Below, piece by piece: positions 1 to 6,606 of a stretch of DNA of 64,000 nt; the first letter of the stretch is position 1, and each line of letters begins with the position of its first letter. The DNA is from a virus: IMG/VR virus record IMGVR_UViG_3300048436_000037, positions 1 through 64,000 of that record. One strand, written 5' to 3'. Position numbers and translations under genes: made by a program. The notes beneath the pieces are model-generated. The model was not told the DNA's origin. It made no database searches and saw nothing but the letters and a program-made list of their open reading frames with translations.

Positions 1-23
1 GTGTAAATAAAATATATTCATAG

Positions 24-110
24 TTATTCGTAATGTTTATCTAATAATATCATCGCAACTTCATGGCTTATCATATTTTCGCTGTATAATTTCCAAATTA
101 ACTTACTCAT
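24..110 (-). CDS. small hypothetical protein (28 aa)
   Basis: This short reading frame begins MSKLIWKLYSEN and ends at a TAA. Its ATG overlaps the last 8 nt of the ligase gene, in the coupled style seen throughout this arm. Two bases after its stop another ATG (position 21, MNIFYLH) opens a leftward frame that runs off the window, so the operon continues beyond the edge. No family is recognised. The frame is judged from position and coupling only. Confidence 0.5.
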   Translation of the reverse strand: MSKLIWKLYSENMISHEVAMILLDKHYE

Positions 111-939
111 AATTTCTAATTGCTTTGAATAATGGATGCCTGTAACTGTTAGCTTTTGTTCGTTCGAAATAAGTAAACGTAGCGCGTTGACCTATGTAGT
201 TATCAACATTAAGTAACATATCTGCTAAATCCTTGTAGGTATAACCTTTACCCGGTGGACAACCAAACTCTATACCTTGATCATCTCGCATAAGAAACTT
301 ACCTATTGTGCCTTGTCTTTTGCCTTTACCTTCAACATAACCTACAATAGTAGCTTCAGTATCACTAAAATCTTTAAACTTTTGTAAGTTGTAAGAACGT
401 TTTTGTTCGTAACTTTTATTTAGTCTAAGTATAGAGCCTTCGTAGCCTTGAGCTAAGTGTATGTCATGTAGCATTTTAGCTTCATCATAACTGTCAACAC
501 TAGTATTTCTAATTAATGTTATAGATCTAGCTATTGGTAAGCTTCTTACAAGAAAATCATAACGAACTTGATAGTTAGGAGCTAGAGGAAACGTAACTAT
601 AGTATCATACACGTGGTATTGTACAAGACGTTCTGCTTCTAATCTATGCTCTTCTGTTGGCTTTGTTTTTCTTACTAATGATATGATTTTTTCAAAGTCA
701 TTTTTAAGCTTGTGATTATACAACTCACCGTCTAGTATAGTATCAGGATTTTTTTTGAAGAACTCTACAAGATCTTCTTCGATATGAGCAACATTTTTAA
801 ATTGCTTACCTGTACGTGAAAATGCACCGTGTCTAGTAAAAATACACCGTACACCGTCTAGTTTTGGTTGTAAAAATATTTTCTCGGACCAGTCGATATC
901 TTTCTTACCTACTTTGTATGCGAGCATTGGTTTTATCAT
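103..939 (-). CDS. ATP-dependent DNA ligase
   Basis: This enzyme seals nicks in duplex DNA through a ligase-AMP intermediate and probably joins Okazaki fragments and repair nicks during phage replication. The nucleotidyltransferase motifs are visible in order: motif I QPKLDGVR with the adenylated Lys at residue 26, DGE (motif III) near 70-72, EGSILR (motif IV) near 167, and LQKFKDF (motif V) near 187. At 278 aa it is a minimal viral-type ligase with a nucleotidyltransferase core and a small OB-fold C-terminus, lacking zinc-finger or BRCT extensions. Its start overlaps the end of the preceding 93-aa gene by 4 nt (ATGA), so the two are translationally coupled. The call is confident at family level. 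Confidence 0.93.
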   Translation of the reverse strand: MIKPMLAYKVGKKDIDWSEKIFLQPKLDGVRCIFTRHGAFSRTGKQFKNVAHIEEDLVEFFKKNPDTILDGELYNHKLKNDFEKIISLVRKTKPTEEHRLEAERLVQYHVYDTIVTFPLAPNYQVRYDFLVRSLPIARSITLIRNTSVDSYDEAKMLHDIHLAQGYEGSILRLNKSYEQKRSYNLQKFKDFSDTEATIVGYVEGKGKRQGTIGKFLMRDDQGIEFGCPPGKGYTYKDLADMLLNVDNYIGQRATFTYFERTKANSYRHPLFKAIRNYE

Positions 940-1217
940 AATTTTTCTTTTAAATCTATTATTTTGCTGTTTATTTTACTTGCTAATTTAAAGTCTTGAG
1001 AATCAACGGCTTTGTCTAACTCTCTTTGTAATTCGTCTATCTGCATTTGTATTAACTCTTGCTCAGACATCATACGAATGTTACCAAAGCCGTCTTGCTT
1101 GATATTTTCCATTGATAAATGAAATTCTTGATTCCATTCATCTTGCTTAGCCTCTAAATGATCTATTATAATCTTAGCAGTTAGCTCAGCTATTTTAGTA
1201 ATATCTTTCTCTGTCAT
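936..1217 (-). CDS. hypothetical coiled-coil protein (93 aa)
   Basis: I do not recognise this protein. It is Lys/Glu-rich and predicted mostly helical. The second half (from about residue 50) has heptad-like spacing (MQIDELQREL, then FKLASKINSK), suggesting a short coiled coil. There is no signal peptide or membrane segment. It is coupled at both ends, with a 1-nt TAATG overlap with the upstream KTSC gene and an ATGA overlap with the ligase. Co-transcription with the ligase suggests a replication-time role, which is inference only. Confidence 0.8.
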   Translation of the reverse strand: MTEKDITKIAELTAKIIIDHLEAKQDEWNQEFHLSMENIKQDGFGNIRMMSEQELIQMQIDELQRELDKAVDSQDFKLASKINSKIIDLKEKL

Positions 1218-1447
1218 TAAGCATAGCTGAATTTGTATACAGGTAAAATGTATTTGTTAATAAATTTTCCTTTAGATTCTGAAGTACGTAAGCCTTCGAA
1301 TACGTGGTTAGGAACCTTGGTATAATTATAAGAACTACCATTATTAAATGTTAGTTTTAATCTATAATTTTCATACTCATAAATAGCTGTTGAAATTGCA
1401 GTAGAGTTTACTTGTACAATTTGCTTAGGTAATACTAATTTGTTCAT
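1217..1447 (-). CDS. KTSC-domain protein
   Basis: The 76 residues fit the small KTSC domain: an N-terminal S-x-A-I-x-x-A-x-Y segment (STAISTAIYEYE), a strand with F-x-N-G-x-x-Y-x-Y (FNNGSSYNYTKVP), then VFEGLRTSESKGKF and a closing N-K-Y-I. KTSC domains are found alone in phages and bacteria or attached to nucleic-acid enzymes such as lysyl-tRNA synthetases; their role is unclear. The gene is the first in its operon, about 35 nt downstream of a bipartite promoter-like element at 1482-1513. The family call is good; the function is unknown. Confidence 0.8.
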   Translation of the reverse strand: MNKLVLPKQIVQVNSTAISTAIYEYENYRLKLTFNNGSSYNYTKVPNHVFEGLRTSESKGKFINKYILPVYKFSYA

Positions 1448-1481
1448 AATTTAGTTTAATTTAATTGTTAATATTTAGTTT

Positions 1482-1513
1482 ATTATCCATTAGTGAATAA
1501 ATTTTGTTTGTAA
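1482..1513 (-). promoter_or_regulatory. bipartite early promoter-like element, copy 1
   Basis: Read leftward, TTACAAACAAA starts at 1513 and TGGATAAT starts at 1489, 24 nt apart. The second box ends 35 nt before the ATG of the KTSC gene, and the first box abuts the stop codon of the upstream GP88 gene. Both boxes and their spacing recur five more times in this arm. The promoter role is inferred from position, AT-richness and the TATAAT-like second box. Confidence 0.75.
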
Positions 1514-2119
1514 TTAATGAAATACTAATCCCACTTTATTTGTCTTATTGAACCATCTCGTAGCCATTAGATCCACTGACGAAGCATCAGTATAGCCAGC
1601 AGATATAAGATCGCTGTGACTAGAAAAAATTTTGGTGTGTCTATGTTTCCTTTCATTTATTAAATGTTTTTGTTTCCCTGAATCAGAGAAGATTATATCA
1701 TAATTATTTGGTAATGAAGCTTTTAGGATCATATCTACCATGTTGGTGTAACTGTAAAACCTAACGTTAGGATTGCTTTTAGCAATGTCGATCCACTTTT
1801 TTAGATATGCACGAGAATAATAATCTCCGCTATCATGGACTCTGACGTAATCAGGTTTCTTCTTACGTATTTCAGCGTTCATAGCTTCAACAAATTTGTC
1901 AGTCTTGCTGAGTTGATAACGCTTTTCGAACGCAGGTTTTACGTTACTCCATATATAGGCTCCTTTCTTGGCATAACAGAATTTAACACAACTGTCAGCC
2001 ATGGGGCACGTCAGTTTCCCGCTAGCAGATTTGTAGGCAGGAATACCGAAGTTAAAGACCCGGAGCCCAAGTTCTTTTGATGTTTTTTTAAGTTTAGTAT
2101 TTTGTGTTAATAAGTTCAT
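1514..2119 (-). CDS. GP88-family protein (mycobacteriophage gp88-like)
   Basis: This 201-aa protein has the cysteine pattern typical of the gene-product-88 family found in many phages and plasmids: TCPMADSC followed by VKFCYAKKG near residues 37-53, then RVHDSGDYYS near 93 and YSYTN near 122. The C-x5-C-x3-C-Y-A arrangement recalls a metal or Fe-S site, and GP88 proteins have been compared with radical-SAM-like folds, but no catalytic activity can be read here. The start is the only plausible ATG. Its stop is followed at once by promoter-like copy 1. The family call is firm; the biochemical role is unknown. Confidence 0.8.
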   Translation of the reverse strand: MNLLTQNTKLKKTSKELGLRVFNFGIPAYKSASGKLTCPMADSCVKFCYAKKGAYIWSNVKPAFEKRYQLSKTDKFVEAMNAEIRKKKPDYVRVHDSGDYYSRAYLKKWIDIAKSNPNVRFYSYTNMVDMILKASLPNNYDIIFSDSGKQKHLINERKHRHTKIFSSHSDLISAGYTDASSVDLMATRWFNKTNKVGLVFH

Positions 2120-2126
2120 AATCTAT

Positions 2127-2405
2127 TTAATCTAATAATACCATATAAGCTTCAACGTTATTTTTACGAAACCAGTTCAAAGCTTTTTGAAATTCGTCAA
2201 CTTTTTTAGGTGTTACAGTTTTAGGAGCACGTTCGAAAACCCACTGACAACCCATTATAAAGTCGTATATAGACAACTCTAAACCATTCAGTGTATAGCA
2301 TTGACCGCTAAAAGGATTTTGAACTTCTTCACCTTTATCGTATATCATACCTTTAAACCATTTAGGTATATCTTGTTTTTTAATCTTGTTCTTCATAACC
2401 TTCAT
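2127..2405 (-). CDS. conserved hypothetical protein (92 aa)
   Basis: Not recognised beyond a general likeness to small phage early proteins. It contains WFKGMIYDKGEEV then NPFSGQCYTLNGLELSIYDF, and a C-terminal segment ALNWFRKNN. There are no membrane segments. A second ATG three codons in (MKNKIKKQ) is an alternative start. The annotated start overlaps the end of the upstream 152-aa gene by 26 nt, which is longer than the usual overlap here and slightly favours the internal ATG. Confidence 0.75.
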   Translation of the reverse strand: MKVMKNKIKKQDIPKWFKGMIYDKGEEVQNPFSGQCYTLNGLELSIYDFIMGCQWVFERAPKTVTPKKVDEFQKALNWFRKNNVEAYMVLLD

Positions 2406-2838
2406 CTATTAATTCGTCAATAATTTGTTCTTCTAATCTTTCTGCTTGATACACAAACACTTGCTCGATAGCATAATCTATAAAGTCTGCTGCATCGTCG
2501 TCTACATATACATACTCAGGATAATCTTCATCACCATTACTGCATTGTATAAACTCAGCAAGTCTGTCCGCTATATCAGTATCGTAATAGTATACATCTT
2601 CGCATATACTAATATTTCTAGGGTCATGAGCAGCAATCCATACACTGTAACCATCTGCTGTACTTTCTTCATAAATACTGAAGTCAGCGTCGTTATTAAA
2701 ACCAGTAGTAAACTTAACACCGAAGTGGTTAAGTACTGATTCTTTTGCTAGCTCTTCGTTTTCACTTTGTTTTTCACCGAAACCTTTAGCTTCTAAACGT
2801 TCGTTGATTAATTCGTCTGTAATTTTTTTATTGCTCAT
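2380..2838 (-). CDS. hypothetical acidic protein (152 aa)
   Basis: Unknown. The chain is strongly acidic (runs such as YVDDDAADFIDYA and a tail DELIDEGYEEQD), soluble, and without cysteine pairs or a signal peptide. Acidic small early proteins of phages are often DNA mimics or enzyme inhibitors, but nothing here shows that. It overlaps the upstream gene by 11 nt and the downstream gene by 26 nt in the same leftward operon. Confidence 0.75.
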   Translation of the reverse strand: MSNKKITDELINERLEAKGFGEKQSENEELAKESVLNHFGVKFTTGFNNDADFSIYEESTADGYSVWIAAHDPRNISICEDVYYYDTDIADRLAEFIQCSNGDEDYPEYVYVDDDAADFIDYAIEQVFVYQAERLEEQIIDELIDEGYEEQD

Positions 2839-3079
2839 GTTTTTCTGGTATTAAAATGTTATCACCGTGTTTAAAATCCCAAGTAGATACTCTGTAAAAA
2901 TCAATGTCAGCCCATACATATAACGAGCTAACGTCACATATTTTTAGATCACTGTAAAACGTAGTACTATTTAGAGTTGCTATAATTGACTTAACAGACG
3001 AGCTGTAACGTTTTTCTTGTGAAGCCAATGCTTCTTTGATTTCAGGCTTTAGCCTTTCATAAATTGTTAATCTTGCCAT
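2828..3079 (-). CDS. hypothetical protein (83 aa)
   Basis: Unknown function. It starts MARLTIYERLKPEIKEAL and continues with a basic, helix-prone first half (ASQEKRYSSSVKSI) and an aromatic second half (SLYVWADIDFYRVSTWDF). No motif is recognised. It lies 5 nt from the upstream 112-aa gene and overlaps the downstream acidic gene by 11 nt. Confidence 0.75.
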   Translation of the reverse strand: MARLTIYERLKPEIKEALASQEKRYSSSVKSIIATLNSTTFYSDLKICDVSSLYVWADIDFYRVSTWDFKHGDNILIPEKHEQ

Positions 3080-3084
3080 TTTAT

Positions 3085-3423
3085 TTAGTTTTTAATTGGT
3101 TTATATTCAGTAGTTGCATAGTACTCACTTTCAACTTCATTTTCAAATTCCATTAGTAATTTCGCAAATGCACCATCACCATATAGTTTAACATATAGTT
3201 CTTCGAAGCCATCTGTTTTTACTCCTTTACCGTTTATTACAAATCTTTCAGAAATCTCTGTAATATCGTGGTCATACGCAGGTTTACCATCTTCACCTTC
3301 ATTGATAATTTCTGATACAACACTCCAACAGTCGGCATGTATAGAAAAGAATCCCATGTCTTTGCTAAATTCTGTGTAGACACTACGATCTACATTTACT
3401 TGATTTTTAATTACTTTACTCAT
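3085..3423 (-). CDS. hypothetical protein (112 aa)
   Basis: No family is recognised. The sequence is acidic and globular (DRSVYTEFSKDMGFFSIHAD near the N-terminus, then FENEVESEYYATTEY near the C-terminus), with one cysteine and no membrane segment. It is the first gene after the tRNA-Met gene, so it may be read from a transcript that is processed at the tRNA. Confidence 0.75.
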   Translation of the reverse strand: MSKVIKNQVNVDRSVYTEFSKDMGFFSIHADCWSVVSEIINEGEDGKPAYDHDITEISERFVINGKGVKTDGFEELYVKLYGDGAFAKLLMEFENEVESEYYATTEYKPIKN

Positions 3424-3443
3424 AATATTTAATTTTAAATTAG

Positions 3444-3517
3444 GTGCGCAGGGAGGATTCGAACCTCCGACCTCGAGTTTATGAGACTCGCGAGCTAACC
3501 AGCTGCTCTACCGCGCA
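3444..3517 (-). tRNA. tRNA-Met (anticodon CAT)
   Basis: Read leftward, the 74-nt element folds as a full cloverleaf: acceptor TGCGCGG paired with CTGCGCA (one G-T pair), a D arm beginning GAGC, anticodon stem CGAGT/ACTCG around the loop CTCATAA (anticodon at 3481-3483), and T arm GGAGG-TTCGAAT-CCTCC. CCA is not encoded. CAT could serve elongator Met or, after lysidine modification, Ile-AUA; sequence alone does not separate these. It sits between the 112-aa gene and a second, defective tRNA-like element. Confidence 0.9.
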
Positions 3518-3520
3518 ATA

Positions 3521-3592
3521 GTGGACGTGGCGGGAATCGAACCCGCGATAAATTGCATTAAAACGCATTTTATCTTAGTGTTGTAGTGCATT
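3521..3592 (-). pseudogene. tRNA-like 3' half, possibly a decayed tRNA-Lys(TTT)
   Basis: The leftward strand has a perfect T arm (GCGGG-TTCGATT-CCCGC, 3530-3546) followed by acceptor 3' strand CACGTCC and discriminator A. Upstream is a possible anticodon arm with loop GTTTTAAT, like a Lys loop. No 5' strand GGACGTG and no clear D arm exist; instead the 5' part merges into the spacer after the 86-aa gene. It reads as a tRNA remnant or an attachment-site scar. Confidence 0.5.
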
Positions 3593-3851
3593 ACCTTTTT
3601 TCTTTAAGCCATCTTTTGTATGCGTTTTCTATCTTGGTTCGTTCCATTCCAGAGTACCATTCTATAAAATCAAAAGGTAACGTTCCCTCACTTTCGTTCG
3701 GCACAACAACACTATGTATAAGTAATTGCTTTCTAACCTTATCTAAATTGGCTCGTGCTTCTGTTACATCAGTACCTTCTTGTCCGTGAAAGTAATCTTC
3801 CCAATGTGCTAAAGTATCATCTACTTTTTCTAAATAATCTAATGTTGTCAT
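3591..3851 (-). CDS. hypothetical protein (86 aa)
   Basis: Unknown. It has a helical N-terminal half (MTTLDYLEKVDDTLAHWEDY, then ARANLDKVRKQL) and a basic C-terminus RWLKEKR. It is the last gene (in transcription order) of a group of small genes at 3.6-5.0 kb whose spacers are related to each other but unlike those elsewhere in the arm. Its stop codon adjoins the tRNA-like remnant. Confidence 0.7.
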   Translation of the reverse strand: MTTLDYLEKVDDTLAHWEDYFHGQEGTDVTEARANLDKVRKQLLIHSVVVPNESEGTLPFDFIEWYSGMERTKIENAYKRWLKEKR

Positions 3852-3865
3852 AATCTATTTTGTTT

Positions 3866-3912
3866 AATTCTTAATCCCCGCAACTACTCATACATTTTAA
3901 CGTTAGGTGCAA
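3866..3912 (-). repeat. spacer repeat with CTAAC...TTAAAA...GTATGA core (copy near 3.9 kb)
   Basis: Read leftward after the stop of the 96-aa gene, the spacer has CTAACGTTAAAATGTATGAG. Close relatives follow the 84-aa gene (4547-4572, CTAACTTAAAAGTGTATGA) and the 56-aa gene (4837-4876). These three spacers share the order and spacing of their parts, so they appear to be copies of one element. Function is unknown. Confidence 0.5.
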
Positions 3913-4203
3913 TTAGTACGCACCATTACTAAACCAATATTTCGTTTCACAATCTTCGCAACAATGAACTTCTTCCCAATCCCAATAGCTACCATCCATA
4001 GTAGAACCTTTGCTTTCATTGAAACATTTAGGGTATTGCTCGTTGTTCACTTCATATTGTTCGTCATTATCATTATGCCATTTACCGCAATTCGGGCATT
4101 TGTAATCTTTAACCTTAACTGCACCTAACAATGTATATAAATCATTGCATTTAGGCATTGGTGTAGTTCCGTTCATTTTGTGTTCTAAATCTGTTAAATC
4201 CAT
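3913..4203 (-). CDS. zinc-ribbon-like small protein (96 aa)
   Basis: The protein has two cysteine pairs suited to a single zinc site: YKCPNCGKWH near residue 35 and HCCEDCETKYW near residue 81, with an acidic stretch between them. Zinc ribbons of this size usually bind nucleic acid or another protein; the partner cannot be told. It lies in the atypical segment between two tRNA-like fragments. Family membership beyond zinc ribbon is not recognised. Confidence 0.7.
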   Translation of the reverse strand: MDLTDLEHKMNGTTPMPKCNDLYTLLGAVKVKDYKCPNCGKWHNDNDEQYEVNNEQYPKCFNESKGSTMDGSYWDWEEVHCCEDCETKYWFSNGAY

Positions 4204-4249
4204 AGTTCGTGTTTATTTATTGGTAATGCAACGCTTCATATACTCGTCC

Positions 4250-4279
4250 GTTGGCACACATTAAAACGATGATGCCAAC
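4250..4279 (-). repeat. spacer hairpin GTTGGCA/TGCCAAC
   Basis: GTTGGCA (4250-4256) and TGCCAAC (4273-4279) form a perfect 7-bp stem around 16 nt in the spacer after the 78-aa gene. The spacer also holds CATTAAAACG, repeated in the spacer at about 3556-3565. It could be an RNA hairpin or a recombination-type inverted repeat. No T-run follows in the leftward direction. Confidence 0.5.
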
Positions 4280-4299
4280 AACGTGTATAAAAAATAAAT

Positions 4300-4536
4300 T
4301 TATTCAAGTTCTTTATCCGTTATTGCTTTGTACACGCTCTTTAAGTCTGCCATATCTTTAAGGGTTTTAATATAATACAAACCACCATCAACTTCACAGA
4401 AATGGCATAAATCCCATCTACCTTTAAATCTATTGCTTTTTATTATACTAAATTCCAATCTATCGCAATAACTACCATCGGTTTCTTTTCCGAATGTTTG
4501 CAGTTTATCTAAGTCTTTCTCTGTTATCATATCCAT
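4300..4536 (-). CDS. hypothetical protein (78 aa)
   Basis: Unknown soluble protein. It starts MDMITEKDLDKLQTFGK, and an ATG at codon 3 is an alternative start. Three cysteines (SYCDRLEF, then LCHFCEVDGG) include a C-x2-C pair, so weak metal binding is possible. The C-terminal part LKDMADLKSVYKAI is helical. It is part of the small-gene group between the tRNA-like fragments. Confidence 0.7.
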   Translation of the reverse strand: MDMITEKDLDKLQTFGKETDGSYCDRLEFSIIKSNRFKGRWDLCHFCEVDGGLYYIKTLKDMADLKSVYKAITDKELE

Positions 4537-4563
4537 AAATTTACATTTTCATACACTTTTAAG

Positions 4564-4818
4564 TTAGCCACAATTATTAGCTAAAAAATCATTTACATCG
4601 CTTTCGTCTAATATATCTTGGCTATCTACCATACATTGGTTTACTTCTTCATTGTAAGCTAATAACAGTTCACGTTGTTGGCTAACATTGTGTATATTTA
4701 ATGCCTTACTTATCATTTCCATTGCCATAGTCTGTGATATGGTGGTGTTTAACCAATTATGTTTGTACTTATCACAAACGTCATTGTATATTTGTTTTTG
4801 TTGTTCAGTATATTCCAT
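4564..4818 (-). CDS. hypothetical protein (84 aa)
   Basis: Unknown, mostly helical (MEYTEQQKQIYNDVCDKY, then TISQTMAMEMISKALNI), Gln/Asn-rich and acidic at the C-terminus (DILDESDVNDFLANNCG). No membrane segment. Downstream is a copy of the CTAAC/GTATGA spacer. Confidence 0.7.
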   Translation of the reverse strand: MEYTEQQKQIYNDVCDKYKHNWLNTTISQTMAMEMISKALNIHNVSQQRELLLAYNEEVNQCMVDSQDILDESDVNDFLANNCG

Positions 4819-4868
4819 TTTTATTAATTTTAGTTATTATTCATCGGCACTAATCATACACTTTTAAG

Positions 4869-5039
4869 TTATAAGCCATTAAAAGTGATGGTTGCACAAT
4901 TAAATAGCAAGTGGTAAAACGCCCAGCACATTGAAGCTGCAAGAAGTATACTACCCACACTGTAATTCTCTTTTTTTGTAAGCGGTGTAAGAGTTCTTAT
5001 CACAGCCAATGCAAATACAATAATCATTAATTCGTTCAT
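4869..5039 (-). CDS. small membrane protein (56 aa)
   Basis: This short gene starts MNELMIIVFALAVIRTL and has two likely membrane helices, one at residues 3-15 and one around SILLAASMCWAFYHLLF (30-46), with a basic loop TKKEN between. The frame is flanked by inverted 10-mers: GTTATAAGCC upstream (around 5054-5063) and GGCTTATAAC overlapping its stop. Its role is unknown; a small phage inner-membrane protein for exclusion or lysis control is possible but only speculative. Confidence 0.6.
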   Translation of the reverse strand: MNELMIIVFALAVIRTLTPLTKKENYSVGSILLAASMCWAFYHLLFNCATITFNGL

Positions 5040-5184
5040 TTTTCTAATATTAAACGGCTTATAACAAGGGCTAAAATTAATAGCTCTGTCAAGCCAATTA
5101 CTTAATTGATTAGTTCATTACTTAGGCTACTAATCTTAGCCAAACCGTTAAAAATAACCACCTTCTTGCAATCTAATCCAAGCC

Positions 5185-5530
5185 GGGTTTAGTAACTAGT
5201 GAGGATTCGAACCTCATACCCGTCGGTAGCCATAGTCATTATAGGCTCGTGAAAACGTTTACCTACTTCAGTACTAAACCTGACCTAGTTGCCGGCTATT
5301 GTGTGATCACTAATCGTATCTTTCGCCATCGGTTTTCGTATTTTCTTGAGAGCTATATACCGTAAAACTCTAGTTAGCTATTCGCTTATGTTGTAACTGC
5401 ACGTCATTTACCGGTGTGTACCCTGACTTATGTTACACTAATTAAGCTACTCGTCTAGCAATAAACACATTAGAGGATCTTCGTTAGCTTAACTACTTAA
5501 AATACCGTAGCCGTACTAAGCCCTCCACCG
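5185..5530 (-). ncRNA. structured RNA candidate with tRNA-like 3' end
   Basis: About 340 nt without a coding frame, visibly richer in G+C than its surroundings. On the leftward strand a canonical T arm (TGAGG-TTCGAAT-CCTCA, 5200-5216) is followed by CTAGTTA. Possible 5' acceptor partners are TAACTAG (5370-5376) or CAACTAG near 5285-5291. A wider pairing joins GGGCTTAGTA (5514-5523) with TACTAAACCC (5185-5194), 9 of 10 bases. A variable-arm-like hairpin TACC-GACG-GGTA precedes the T arm. Options are a divergent tmRNA, an interrupted class II tRNA, or another RNA. The identity is open; a structured RNA is the cautious reading. Confidence 0.45.
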
Positions 5531-5540
5531 TGTTTAATTT

Positions 5541-6026
5541 TTATACTTTTTTATACTCTATACCGTTGATTACTATGTAATCTTCGTTTACTTTTGTAAC
5601 ATACTCCCAAGTTGGTCTTGGTTCTATGTCTGTATTTTTTAATAAATACTCTTTTAGAAATACAAGTCTAGTTAACTCGTTGGTAATCAATACTCTTTTG
5701 ACACCTGCATCATACTTATTTACTTTTGTTTTACCATTTTCGTCGATAGTTACCCAATATACTGGAGCTTTTCGCTGTGGATTTAGTTGATAGCAAGACA
5801 TCTCACCGAACCTAGTGCGTATTATTCTACGCACCATACCTGATTTATAAGAAGCAAACTTAGATACATCACCATTGCTTGCTGTTACCTCGAACATAGT
5901 TGTACCGTTTTTTAATTGGGTAGGTGTTGTTACTTCTTTAACTGCTGGATATTCTCTTAAGAATATTGCTTTGTAATCGTCTACTAATCTTTGTTGCTGT
6001 TGTTGATATTGTTCTGCGTAAGTCAT
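5541..6026 (-). CDS. hypothetical protein (161 aa)
   Basis: Unknown. The chosen start (MTYAEQYQQQQQ) lies 1 nt past the stop of the upstream zinc-ribbon gene; a longer frame exists 10 codons earlier but would overlap it. A Gln-rich start is followed by a basic central part (GMVRRIIRTRFGEM) and a C-terminal beta-rich region (DYIVINGIEYKKV). It is the last gene before the structured RNA candidate and may share its transcript. Confidence 0.75.
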   Translation of the reverse strand: MTYAEQYQQQQQRLVDDYKAIFLREYPAVKEVTTPTQLKNGTTMFEVTASNGDVSKFASYKSGMVRRIIRTRFGEMSCYQLNPQRKAPVYWVTIDENGKTKVNKYDAGVKRVLITNELTRLVFLKEYLLKNTDIEPRPTWEYVTKVNEDYIVINGIEYKKV

Positions 6027-6027
6027 A

Positions 6028-6216
6028 TTATCTTCGTCTTTGTGATTTATGTACAAGCGCGCTTAGCTCTTGGCTTACTATTTGAATTGTGTTACCTGTT
6101 TTGTGGTAAGTAATTGGAACATAAGAATGTTTTTTTACTTCAGAACAAGGAGGACATGTTTTATATCCTAAGTTTAATCGATAAGGGTGGACTTCGTCGC
6201 CGCATTTACAGTACAT
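6028..6216 (-). CDS. small zinc-ribbon protein, TraR/DksA-like ribbon
   Basis: The 62-residue chain opens MYCKCGDEVHPYR and has GYKTCPPCSEVKK around residues 17-29, giving four cysteines in the C-x-C/C-x2-C pattern of phage zinc ribbons that resemble the DksA/TraR zinc finger. Such proteins can bind RNA polymerase, but there is no coiled-coil tip here to support a DksA function. It is the first gene after promoter-like copy 2, about 30 nt downstream of the second box. Confidence 0.75.
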   Translation of the reverse strand: MYCKCGDEVHPYRLNLGYKTCPPCSEVKKHSYVPITYHKTGNTIQIVSQELSALVHKSQRRR

Positions 6217-6245
6217 AGTTTATTATTTTTATTTGTTACATATAT

Positions 6246-6277
6246 ATTATCCAGTAGTAATTTTATTTTGTTTGTAA
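6246..6277 (-). promoter_or_regulatory. bipartite early promoter-like element, copy 2
   Basis: Leftward TTACAAACAAA begins at 6277 and TGGATAAT at 6253, again 24 nt apart. The element starts directly after the stop codon of the 67-aa gene and ends 30 nt before the ATG of the zinc-ribbon gene. Confidence 0.75.
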
Positions 6278-6481
6278 TTAATCACACTCGTAATACTTTC
6301 TTTTAATAGACATATACATTTTTTCAACAGCTAAGAACATAACCATATCGTGTAGCTCTTTATAGTCGTCTCCACTTACAGGTTGATCCGCTATTTGCCA
6401 ATCAATGCTGTCTTCCATTAATTCTTTAGTGACGTCAGCAACACCTTGTGCTATTTCGTCTATTTCTTTTATTTTACTCAT
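6278..6481 (-). CDS. hypothetical protein (67 aa)
   Basis: Unknown, acidic and helical (MSKIKEIDEIAQGVADVTKE, then DYKELHDMVMFLAVEKMYM). It overlaps the 42-aa gene upstream by 4 nt (ATGA). No motif is recognised. Confidence 0.75.
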   Translation of the reverse strand: MSKIKEIDEIAQGVADVTKELMEDSIDWQIADQPVSGDDYKELHDMVMFLAVEKMYMSIKRKYYECD

Positions 6482-6606
6482 CTCTTCTGGTTTATTAGTT
6501 CTTCAACTTCACAGAATAACATTTCATCTATATCTGCTCTAGTGTAATACTCTTTGCATAGCTCGTATGCTAAATCCCATGGATTTTTAACTGGTTGATT
6601 GTTCAT
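6478..6606 (-). CDS. small hypothetical protein (42 aa)
   Basis: Starts MNNQPVKNPWDLAYELC and ends VEELINQKR. Its ATG overlaps the stop of the 70-aa gene by 1 nt (TAATG) and its own TGA overlaps the next ATG (ATGA). This double coupling is strong evidence that the frame is translated despite its length. Function unknown. Confidence 0.75.
   Translation of the reverse strand: MNNQPVKNPWDLAYELCKEYYTRADIDEMLFCEVEELINQKR

Noticed and set aside
3521-5218. A true integron with attC sites
   Set aside because: No integrase gene is present and no spacer has the paired outer and inner boxes of a full attC; only partial palindromes are seen, so it is kept as a question, not a feature.
5440-5500. Possible tmRNA tag frame starting GCT AAC GAA GAT on the leftward strand
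   Set aside because: It resembles the start of a tag peptide but does not end in an ALAA-like tail and its flanks can form other stems; too weak to call a tmRNA.
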